Shown: positions 1 to 7,450 of the stretch, piece by piece
Position numbering within the stretch: position 1 is the stretch's first letter
Layout: each line of letters begins with the position of its first letter
DNA from: Asticcacaulis sp.
GTDB lineage: Bacteria; Pseudomonadota; Alphaproteobacteria; Caulobacterales; Caulobacteraceae
Direction of reading: 5' to 3'
NCBI RefSeq assembly: GCF_020217185.1
Contig: NZ_JAIWNX010000273.1
Location: 1 to 10,000 of the forward strand
DNA: 10,000 bases
Program-made: the position numbers and the translations under genes
The notes under the pieces: model-generated
The model's database searches: none
What the model was told of the DNA's origin: nothing
What the model saw: the letters and a program-made list of their open reading frames with translations, nothing else

Positions 1-962
1 GGGCCGATACGCAACTGATGGACATTGAGTCCTATGCGGCCACCACCGTCTCGACGGGCAGCCAGACCATCGCCGTTATCAATGGCGAGGGCCCGATCAT
101 GACCGGCAAGGGGTCTGGCGCTGGCTTTGGCAGCGAAGCCCAGATGCTGTCCGACGATGTGGCTCAGGCCTTCTACGACGCCGTTGAGAATGACAAGGTC
201 AAGGCCATCGTCTTCCGCGTCTCTTCGCCCGGTGGGTCGGATACCGCCTCCGAACAGATTTCGCGCGCCCTAGCCTACGCCAAGAAATCCGGCAAGCCGG
301 TCGTGGTGTCGATGGGTGATTACGCGGCTTCGGGCGGTTACTGGGTCTCGGCGGGGGCCAATGCCATCGTCGCCAACCCGACCACCCTCACCGGCTCGAT
401 CGGCGTCTATGGCGGCAAGATGGCCATTGGCGAAGCGGCATCGCGTTTCGGGGTCGATTTCCGTCAGATCGGCGTCGGCTCTGAGTACGCCGGGGCCTAT
501 TCGGCAGGCAAGCCTTTCACCGAAAAGCAAACCCAGGCCATCTCCAACTGGATGGACACCATCTATAACGCCTTCATCGGCCACGTCGCCGAAGGCCGCA
601 AGCTGGCGCCTGAGCGCGTGCGTGAAATAGCCAAGGGCCGCGTCTGGACTGGCGCGCAGGCCAAGCAACTGGGGCTGGTTGATGAAACCGGCGGCTTCTT
701 CGCCGCGGTGGCCAAGGCCAAGCAACTGGCTAAGATCGGTGACGACGTGAAGGTGAAGCTGGTCAACTACCCCAATAACAAGTCGCCCTTTGCCATGTTC
801 GGCAAGGGTGTCGAGGCCAGCGCCAAGGGCTTCGAAGCCCTGTCCTTCCTCGGCTGGGCCGCCAGCGATCCGCGCGCCCAGATGATCATGAAGGAAGCCC
901 GCGACGCCCGCCTGCGCGAGCAAGGCGCCAGCGTCCTGGCCCCGGAACCCTACGCGCCGTAG
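1..962 (+). CDS. sppA: Signal peptide peptidase SppA, C-terminal part (5' cut by window edge)
   Basis: Membrane-bound serine protease of family S49 that digests signal peptides left in the inner membrane after secretion. The reading frame is open to base 1, so the ATG at 18 is probably internal. The motif MGDYAASGGYW places the nucleophile Ser at codon 330-332; it matches the C-terminal catalytic half of the long (67K) form. TTLTGSIGVYGG further downstream is also typical. In the long form the general-base Lys lies in the N-terminal half, which is outside the window. The repeat of about 300 residues seen here ends with a short proline-rich tail (PEPYAP) and TAG. It is followed within 25 bases by a strong terminator, so this is the end of its transcript. 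A short-form SppA beginning at 18 is unlikely, because no signal anchor is present and the frame continues upstream. Confidence 0.93.
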   Translation, partial: ADTQLMDIESYAATTVSTGSQTIAVINGEGPIMTGKGSGAGFGSEAQMLSDDVAQAFYDAVENDKVKAIVFRVSSPGGSDTASEQISRALAYAKKSGKPVVVSMGDYAASGGYWVSAGANAIVANPTTLTGSIGVYGGKMAIGEAASRFGVDFRQIGVGSEYAGAYSAGKPFTEKQTQAISNWMDTIYNAFIGHVAEGRKLAPERVREIAKGRVWTGAQAKQLGLVDETGGFFAAVAKAKQLAKIGDDVKVKLVNYPNNKSPFAMFGKGVEASAKGFEALSFLGWAASDPRAQMIMKEARDARLREQGASVLAPEPYAP

Positions 963-984
963 GGTAAGACGTCATGCCTGAAAC

Positions 985-1017
985 AAAAAACCCTCCGGAG
1001 CGATCCGGAGGGTTTTT
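985..1017. terminator. Bidirectional rho-independent terminator between sppA and clpA
   Basis: A perfect 9-bp stem (CCCTCCGGA 991-999 and TCCGGAGGG 1004-1012) with a GCGA loop is flanked by six A on the left and five T on the right. It can therefore stop transcription from sppA on the plus strand and from clpA on the minus strand. Confidence 0.93.
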
Positions 1018-1034
1018 CTTTGGGATTCAGTGAG

Positions 1035-1105
1035 GTGGGGTCACGGACCCCACACCCCACAACTTAAGCGCCCGACTAACGAGGTGCAGGGGGTCGAGAC
1101 CCCTG

Positions 1106-1106
<1 letters not shown>
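1035..1106. repeat. Two GC-rich hairpins 3' of clpA, possible extragenic palindromic element
   Basis: The first hairpin has an 8-bp stem (GTGGGGTC 1035-1042, GACCCCAC 1046-1053) and a 3-base loop. The second has a 7-bp stem (GCAGGGG 1086-1092, CCCCTGC 1100-1106) and begins at the clpA stop codon. Neither has a T-run, so they are not classical terminators. They may stabilise the clpA mRNA end or represent a dispersed palindromic unit; only one copy is seen here. Confidence 0.5.
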
Positions 1107-3415
<2,309 letters not shown>

Positions 3416-3472
3416 GTCGGCCTCTCCTTGGAGCAAAAAGCGGGTACAGTTTAGTCTGACGTCTCCTCGATG

Positions 3473-3498
3473 AACGGGGGCTGAAAGTCGGGTTCAAG
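3473..3498 (-). promoter_or_regulatory. Possible heat-shock (sigma-32-like) promoter for clpA
   Basis: On the minus strand CTTGAAC (3492-3498), an 11-base spacer and CCCCCGTT (3473-3480) resemble the RpoH consensus CTTGAAA / CCCCATNT, with the best match in the -35 half. It would give a leader of about 50 bases before clpA. This is a pattern match only; clpA could instead be read through from clpS. Confidence 0.3.
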
Positions 3499-3504
3499 CG
3501 ATCC

Positions 3505-3546
3505 TCAGTCCTTCTCCATCGTACACTGGAGAGGGTGTTGGTGTCG
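3505..3546 (-). pseudogene. Duplicated 3' end of clpS (last 13 codons plus stop)
   Basis: Read on the minus strand, this 42-base stretch encodes [13 protein letters not shown] and TGA, identical in protein sequence to the end of the intact clpS (3576-3617). The two copies differ at 6 of 42 bases (36/42 identical). All six are third codon positions and synonymous (Lys, Thr, Cys, Gln, His, Arg codons). Upstream of this block the similarity stops at once. A simple recent tandem duplication would be identical or would decay at random. The pattern instead suggests the surviving tail of another clpS allele or paralogue that had evolved under selection. No start or ClpS core precedes it, so it is not expected to be expressed as a gene. 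Confidence 0.8.
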
Positions 3547-3575
3547 GCATTCTGGATAGAGTGTCGGCATCAGAT

Positions 3576-3974
3576 TCAGTCTTTCTCCATGGTGCACTGG
3601 AGAGGGTGCTGATGCCGCCGGGCCATGTCCACCACCTGGGCGACCTTGGTTTCCGCGACCTCATAGGTATAGACCCCGCAAACACCGACGCCCGTCTGAT
3701 GGACGTGCAGCATAATACGGGTGGCGTCCTCGCGCGACTTGTTGAAGAATCGCTCCAGCACGTACACGACGAACTCCATAGGGGTATAGTCGTCGTTGAG
3801 AATTAACACGCGATAAAGAGAGGGCTTCGCCGCCTTGGGCTTGGCGTCGATGACGGCAAACGGCGCATGGGCCGGTTTGTCCACATCGGTCACCGGGGCC
3901 TTCGGGGCGCGCGCCGCCTCAACCGGCGAATTTGCCGATAGCAGCGGACACAGCAGGGAGGGACCAAACGTCAA
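3576..3974 (-). CDS. clpS: ATP-dependent Clp protease adaptor ClpS
   Basis: Small cytoplasmic adaptor that binds proteins with N-degron residues and hands them to the ClpA N-domain. The core [20 protein letters not shown] carries the Asn-Asp-Asp substrate-pocket residues (60-62 with the start used here). H92 in HQTG corresponds to the conserved pocket His, and the C-terminus [11 protein letters not shown] is typical. The start is uncertain because there is no in-frame ATG before the core. TTG at 3974 is used because AGAGGA lies 5 bases before it (132 residues). Alternatives are TTG at 4097 (AGGA 7 bases upstream, 173 residues) and GTG at 3884 (102 residues, nearest the normal ClpS length, but with a weak ribosome site). 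The first 40 or so residues are not conserved family sequence. It sits upstream of clpA on the same strand. Confidence 0.93.
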   Translation of the reverse strand: MTFGPSLLCPLLSANSPVEAARAPKAPVTDVDKPAHAPFAVIDAKPKAAKPSLYRVLILNDDYTPMEFVVYVLERFFNKSREDATRIMLHVHQTGVGVCGVYTYEVAETKVAQVVDMARRHQHPLQCTMEKD

Positions 3975-4126
3975 ACCTGTCCTCTTAACTGGGCGATGGG
4001 CAGGCGAACCCCCCTTCGTCTTTTGAGACTCACACGAAGCCAAAACCTTACGGAGAGAATGCTCCGACAGTTTTCGCCTGACTTCAAGATAGTGCAAACT
4101 TTAATCCTGTTAAGAGGCCGCTGCGT

Positions 4127-4178
4127 ACATATTTGCGTTATTCGCATCACAGTTTGCGCAACTGCGTTACAAATATGT
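4127..4178. repeat. 9-bp inverted repeat in the region upstream of clpS
   Basis: ACATATTTG (4127-4135) and CAAATATGT (4170-4178) are perfect inverted repeats 34 bases apart. The spacer holds a near-palindrome around TTTGCGCAA (4153-4161). The region between the lipoprotein stop and clpS is AT-richer than its surroundings. It is the natural place for a clpS promoter on the minus strand, and the arms could be operator half-sites. Confidence 0.4.
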
Positions 4179-4211
4179 CGTCAATGACGCATATCAAAAG
4201 GGCCAGGCGGC

Positions 4212-4994
4212 TCAGAACACGACCGTCGTCTGAAGGCCGCCGCCGCTGATGGCCCAGTCCACATACCACGCCACCCCCATCAGGGTGGCCCCCTCGGTCG
4301 AAGGTTGCCGCAGACTGACCTGCCGCGTTTCGAAACGGTCGCGGGCGCGTATCCCGATGGTGACCGTGCCGCTGCGCAAACCGCCCCTGACCGGCAAGGC
4401 CGCCGTATAGACGCCGTTTTCACCGGAGCGCACCTCAAGCGCCGGCTGCCCGTCGATTTCCACATCAACCATTATGCCGGGATCGGTGCGACCGGACACC
4501 GCCATAGCCCCGCCCGCATCGTAATCGACGACGGCGATAAGACCGGCCTGCGGCCACAAAGGCAGGGCCGACGCACCGGGCCGCAACAGAACCGAGCGCG
4601 GAGGGGCACCGATATCCGAGGCCGGCGGCACAAACAGACGCCCCTCAGCCCGCATCAGCCGTCCTTCGGTCTCCATGGCGAGATCGTAAAAGCTGCCGCC
4701 TGACATCTGCGGCAGGCTGGCCTGAAAGCGTCCGTCGCTGCCCGCTGTGACCCCATAGGCCTGCCCGGAGGGGCTGGTCAGGCGCACGCGCGCCTCAGGC
4801 AGGGCGGCTCCTGTGACCAGCAATTCACCGGCGGCGGTCACCGCTACCGAAGTCACTTCAGGCGATTTCACATAGCCGCGATTGGTGGCCACATAGTCGG
4901 CGACCTCGACCTTTTCCGGGGCCTTGTCGCCGCAGCCGGACAACAGCACGACCGAAGCGGCGCACAGCGCCACAGTGCTCAGCTTGAACCCCAT
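4212..4994 (-). CDS. Predicted lipoprotein with two Ig-like domains, function unknown
   Basis: The 260-residue product begins with a short lipoprotein signal, MGFKLSTVALCAASVVLLSG, followed by Cys21 in an LSGC lipobox. There is no Asp at +2, so outer-membrane sorting is expected. Two segments (about 47-122 and 149-228) share one plan: a Gly-rich strand ending V-[ST]-G, then Pro, a Val-rich strand, an SDGRF or ENGVY turn and a SLP or ALP strand. This is typical of tandem bacterial Ig-like or carboxypeptidase-regulatory-like beta-sandwiches. No catalytic motif is visible. The C-terminal 20 residues are hydrophobic and aromatic and end in VVF. The start is taken at the internal ATG rather than GTG at 5048, because it gives a proper signal peptide. 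The AAAGG before it is 13 bases away, so the ribosome site is weak. It is divergent from the LOG gene and upstream of clpS. I do not recognise the specific family. Confidence 0.8.
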   Translation of the reverse strand: MGFKLSTVALCAASVVLLSGCGDKAPEKVEVADYVATNRGYVKSPEVTSVAVTAAGELLVTGAALPEARVRLTSPSGQAYGVTAGSDGRFQASLPQMSGGSFYDLAMETEGRLMRAEGRLFVPPASDIGAPPRSVLLRPGASALPLWPQAGLIAVVDYDAGGAMAVSGRTDPGIMVDVEIDGQPALEVRSGENGVYTAALPVRGGLRSGTVTIGIRARDRFETRQVSLRQPSTEGATLMGVAWYVDWAISGGGLQTTVVF

Positions 4995-5198
4995 CGGAAC
5001 GTCGATACCTTTCAGCAGGCTTATCACAGCCTGACAAATCTCATGCACAGAACACGTCTGTCATCGTTGAAAAGCGTTGCGCACGCCCGGCAAAGCCCTT
5101 TAATTTACGACGACATTCATTTGTTTACGCGATTGACCATATCGTTTGTCGCCGGTGGCAATCAAGCCCGCCCGCAACCATAGTTCCAAGGATTAGCG
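4995..5198. other. Divergent intergenic region between the lipoprotein and LOG genes
   Basis: About 200 bases must carry promoters in both directions. A TTGACC (5134-5139) is present on the plus strand, but no convincing -10 box stands at the right distance. No strong hairpin or CtrA-type box was seen. Confidence 0.5.
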
Positions 5199-5810
5199 AT
5201 GCCCGACTCCGTCTCCCCCGCCTCGCCGCGCCCCATCCTGTCGGTGTGCATCTATTGCGGTTCGTCGGACGCCGTCGATCAGCGCTATAAGGACGAAGCA
5301 CGGGCACTGGGTCAAATTCTGGCCCGTAGTCAGTTGCGCCTCGTCTATGGCGGCGGCGGCGTGGGCCTGATGGGCGAAGCGGCGCGCGGGGCGTCTCAAG
5401 CCGGCGGCAAGGTTCTGGGCATCATGCCGCAATTCCTGCGCACCAAGGAACGCCTGCTTGATGAGGTCGAAACCATCGTGGTGCAGTCGATGCACGAGCG
5501 CAAGATGATGATGTTCGAAGAGGCCGATGCCTTTGTCGTCCTGCCCGGCGGGGTCGGGACGCTGGAGGAAGTCATCGAGCTTCTGTCGTGGCGTCGGCTC
5601 GATCTGCACAAGAAGCCGATCATCTTCCTCAATTCGGGCGGCTTCTGGCAGCCCTTCTTCGATCTGGTCGATTTCACCGTCGGCAAAGGCTTCACCCCGG
5701 ACGCTTTCCGCAATACCTATAAGAGCGTGGATACGGTCGAAGAGGTGTTAGGAGCCATAGCCGAACTGGCCTCGCACGATGAGGAAATCGACACGCGCCG
5801 CGTGCTGTAA
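5199..5810 (+). CDS. LOG-family protein (TIGR00730), nucleoside 5'-monophosphate phosphoribohydrolase
   Basis: The LOG family, often misnamed lysine decarboxylase, has a Rossmann-like fold and cleaves nucleoside 5'-monophosphates to the free base and ribose 5-phosphate. In plants and some bacteria this releases active cytokinins. At 203 residues the length is normal. Visible motifs are CIYCGSS (17-23), the glycine-rich GGGGVGLMG (51-59), MHERK (98-102) with the conserved Arg-Lys, and the signature PGGVGTLEE (116-124) with its catalytic Glu. The ATG is supported by AAGGA six bases upstream. The role in a free-living bacterium is most likely nucleotide or adenine salvage or housekeeping; cytokinin production cannot be inferred. 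The next gene, for a short acidic protein, follows after 53 bases on the same strand and may be co-transcribed. Confidence 0.92.
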   Translation: MPDSVSPASPRPILSVCIYCGSSDAVDQRYKDEARALGQILARSQLRLVYGGGGVGLMGEAARGASQAGGKVLGIMPQFLRTKERLLDEVETIVVQSMHERKMMMFEEADAFVVLPGGVGTLEEVIELLSWRRLDLHKKPIIFLNSGGFWQPFFDLVDFTVGKGFTPDAFRNTYKSVDTVEEVLGAIAELASHDEEIDTRRVL

Positions 5811-5863
5811 CCGGATCGCTTCTTTAGACGGGCGGGGGCACTCTCAGGGCAAAGGAGACGCCC

Positions 5864-6064
5864 ATGACTGATCTGCACCCGCGCCATGAACCGCCCAAAA
5901 AGAACGGCCTGAGCGATTACGGCCCCAAGACCGCAGCCGCCAGCGACCATCCTTACGGTTTTGACGAGATACCCCCTCCCCCCGCAACGGAGGGAACGCC
6001 GCAAGATGCGCATACCGACATCGACAGCGAGGCGGACCTGGGCGATCCAACGCAGACAAGATAA
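5864..6064 (+). CDS. Small acidic proline-rich hypothetical protein
   Basis: The product is 66 residues with no signal peptide, membrane span or cysteine. The N-terminal third is basic and proline-containing (HPRHEPPKKNG), the middle has a PPPP run, and the C-terminus is rich in Asp and Glu. This suggests an intrinsically disordered protein. AAAGGAG seven bases before the ATG is a strong ribosome site, and a terminator follows the stop by a few bases; both support a real gene. A shorter overlapping frame on the plus strand and two on the minus strand lack comparable signals. I do not recognise a family. Confidence 0.68.
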   Translation: MTDLHPRHEPPKKNGLSDYGPKTAAASDHPYGFDEIPPPPATEGTPQDAHTDIDSEADLGDPTQTR

Positions 6065-6065
6065 C

Positions 6066-6096
6066 AAAAAAGGCGCTGTTCAAGCGCCTTTTCTTT
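6066..6096. terminator. Bidirectional rho-independent terminator between the small gene and dksA
   Basis: GGCGCT (6072-6077) pairs with AGCGCC (6083-6088) across a 5-base loop. The A-run to the left and T-run to the right extend the stem and supply U-tracts on both strands. It serves the small gene on the plus strand and dksA on the minus strand. Confidence 0.9.
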
Positions 6097-6098
6097 AC

Positions 6099-6530
6099 TC
6101 AATCATCGCGATGAACACGCTCGGAACGTTCGTGGCGTTCCTGCGCTTCGATAGACAGGGTCGCGGTCGGGCGCGCCTCAAGCCGCCCCAGACCAATCGG
6201 CTCACCCGTCTCTTCGCAGAAGCCGTAAGAACCGTCATCGATACGGGCGATGGCTTCGTCGATCTTGGAGATCAGCTTGCGCTGACGGTCGCGGGTCCGT
6301 AGTTCCAGTGCGCGGTCGGCTTCCGAAGAGGCCCGGTCCACCAGATCGGGGTGGTTTTCCGTTTCCTTCTGCATGACCGAAACGGTTTCTTTCGACCCGG
6401 CCAGGATTTCCGTCTTCCACGAGATCAGTTTTTTGCGGAAATAGGCGAGCTGACGCTCATTCATGTACTCTTCGTCGTCCTTGGGACGATAGGCATCGGT
6501 ATCGGATTTGGAAAGCTCGACAGCGCTCAT
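6099..6530 (-). CDS. dksA: RNA polymerase-binding transcription factor DksA (degenerate zinc finger)
   Basis: DksA enters the RNA polymerase secondary channel and, with ppGpp, resets transcription in the stringent response. The 143-residue product has a helical coiled-coil region (about 25-100). Its tip HPDLVDRAS holds the two acidic residues D62 and D65 and the A67 expected at a functional DksA tip. The C-terminal finger aligns with the usual four-Cys site but keeps only C105. The other three positions are T108, S126 and A129, so zinc binding is not expected. This C-x-x-T form is common in alphaproteobacterial DksA as far as I recall. The ATG at 6530 gives a normal N-terminus. An in-frame ATG at 6548 and a GTG at 6566 are alternatives, and none has a strong ribosome site. 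It is convergent with the small gene and lies downstream of fliX on the same strand, 248 bases from its stop. Confidence 0.94.
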   Translation of the reverse strand: MSAVELSKSDTDAYRPKDDEEYMNERQLAYFRKKLISWKTEILAGSKETVSVMQKETENHPDLVDRASSEADRALELRTRDRQRKLISKIDEAIARIDDGSYGFCEETGEPIGLGRLEARPTATLSIEAQERHERSERVHRDD

Positions 6531-6667
6531 CTTTGCACCACACCCCATGACATTGTTTGTCGGCACCCTTGGTTTTAGCCCCGAATTGAGACGTTACCTG
6601 CCGCTACGTCCCTCCCTGCAAGAACAGGGCCCCATATGGACGTGACAGCGCGGGTCCGATGGCGCGG

Positions 6668-6696
6668 CTTATACCCGTGGAATCACCCGTGAACAA
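6668..6696 (-). promoter_or_regulatory. Candidate dksA promoter with a GANTC site in the spacer
   Basis: On the minus strand TTGTTC (6691-6696), a 17-base spacer and TATAAG (6668-6673) form a plausible housekeeping promoter with a good -10 and a weak -35. It gives a leader of about 130 bases. GAATC at 6680-6684, within the spacer, is a CcrM (GANTC) methylation site, and a 7-base direct repeat ACCCGTG (6673-6679, 6685-6691) flanks it. Confidence 0.45.
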
Positions 6697-6724
6697 TCAC
6701 GTTTTCTTTACTCTAACGGGGTTT

Positions 6725-6752
6725 CGATGGTGCAGCGCACACGTCACCATCG
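6725..6752. repeat. 8-bp inverted repeat 3' of fliX
   Basis: CGATGGTG (6725-6732) and CACCATCG (6745-6752) are perfect inverted repeats with a 12-base spacer, 25 bases past the fliX stop. No T-run follows on either strand, so it is at best a weak or factor-dependent terminator; it could also be an operator upstream of dksA. Confidence 0.4.
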
Positions 6753-6777
6753 CACAGGCTTCGCGTCAGAGGGGAAT

Positions 6778-7200
6778 TTACATCAGCCGGCGCTTGGCCA
6801 GTTCGACATAGGCGCGGGTTTCGATTTCGTTGAGCACGCTTTGCAGCCCCTGATCCTCGACCTCTTCGCGCTGAAGCTCGATCATCTTTTGCAGCGATAA
6901 AAGCGCGCCGTCATCAATGGTGCCGCCCAGAAGCGCCAGCTTCAACTCTTCCAGCGCCTCCAGAATATCCTGAGAGCGTTTGATCTGACGGCGGCGACGC
7001 CCCTGAAGCACGTCGTCTTCGGCCTGCAAGGCCAGCAGCGCATCAATCCCGCCCAGAGACAGGGCCTGCGACACCGAGGCCGCGGACGCGCTTGACTTTG
7101 TTTCGGATGATCCGTTCAGCGAAAAGCCGCCTGACGCGCGGCGCGGCGCATTGCCTCCGCCCACAGTGGTCGGTCCGGCCGGTCCGTTGATCTTGATCAT
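6778..7200 (-). CDS. fliX: Flagellar assembly regulator FliX
   Basis: In Caulobacter, FliX is a membrane-associated regulator that senses completion of early flagellar structures and controls FlbD, the activator of sigma-54-dependent flagellar genes. The 140-residue product has a low-complexity Gly/Ser/Ala N-terminus (1-45) and a helical C-terminal region. That region contains the stretch LGGIDALLALQ, a basic RRRRQIKR patch, LEELKLALLGG, and the conserved end ETRAYVELAKRR. The ATG at 7200 is preferred because GGGG lies five bases before it, whereas the longer start at 7230 has no ribosome site. It is divergent from flgI, the arrangement known in Caulobacter. No membrane segment is visible, as usual for the family. 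Confidence 0.92.
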   Translation of the reverse strand: MIKINGPAGPTTVGGGNAPRRASGGFSLNGSSETKSSASAASVSQALSLGGIDALLALQAEDDVLQGRRRRQIKRSQDILEALEELKLALLGGTIDDGALLSLQKMIELQREEVEDQGLQSVLNEIETRAYVELAKRRLM

Positions 7201-7326
7201 GCTTGCCCCATTCAGCGGTGGTATGGTCATGTCGGGGCCGTTCTGGCGATAAAGACGCGAAACCCTCTTCTAAGGGTGTACAGACGGTGAGTATTTGCCT
7301 GCCCGTGGTTTCCAAGCCCTTAACGG

Positions 7327-7359
7327 CCCGGCAGATTTTTCCCCCGCCCCAAAAGGCGG
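7327..7359. promoter_or_regulatory. Candidate FlbD/ftr-like enhancer region
   Basis: CCCGGCAGA (7327-7335) and a 5-bp palindrome CCGCC-N6-GGCGG (7344-7359, A-run in the spacer) lie about 60-90 bases upstream of the predicted flgI transcription start. In Caulobacter, FlbD binds palindromic ftr elements near sigma-54 flagellar promoters, often between divergent flagellar genes. The similarity is by eye. Confidence 0.35.
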
Positions 7360-7393
7360 AGCTCACGTCACTGACTTTTAAAGGTTTTTCATC

Positions 7394-7409
7394 TGGCACA
7401 GATTTCGCA
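7394..7409 (+). promoter_or_regulatory. Sigma-54 promoter of the flgI operon
   Basis: TGGCACAGATTTCGCA matches the RpoN consensus: TGGCAC at -24, GC at -12 and exactly 10 bases between the invariant GG (7395-7396) and GC (7407-7408). It predicts transcription from about 7420. This fits sigma-54 control of late basal-body genes in Caulobacter. Confidence 0.85.
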
Positions 7410-7450
7410 GTTGCCTCAACATGGTTAATGCCCTTTGTGTGGACATGCGT

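Noticed and set aside
270..923. Minus-strand frame (217 codons) opposite sppA
   Set aside because: Antisense shadow of the S49 domain; the protein is low-complexity Gly/Ala/His/Asp sequence typical of shadow frames.
3494..3685. Minus-strand frame of 63 codons across the clpS tail copies
   Set aside because: It reads both clpS tails out of frame; the in-frame reading explains the sequence conservation.
4155..5083. Octamer GTTGCGCA upstream of clpS (4155-4162, minus) and upstream of LOG (5076-5083, plus) as a shared operator
   Set aside because: Two copies of an 8-base GC-rich word within 1 kb are weak evidence, and the flanks do not match.
5961..6302. Plus-strand frame of 113 codons across the terminator and into dksA antisense
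   Set aside because: It runs through a strong terminator and opposite dksA, so it cannot be a sensible gene.
7201..7393. CtrA box (TTAA-N7-TTAA) for fliX
   Set aside because: Several TTAA words occur, but none has a second half at N7 with more than two matching bases.
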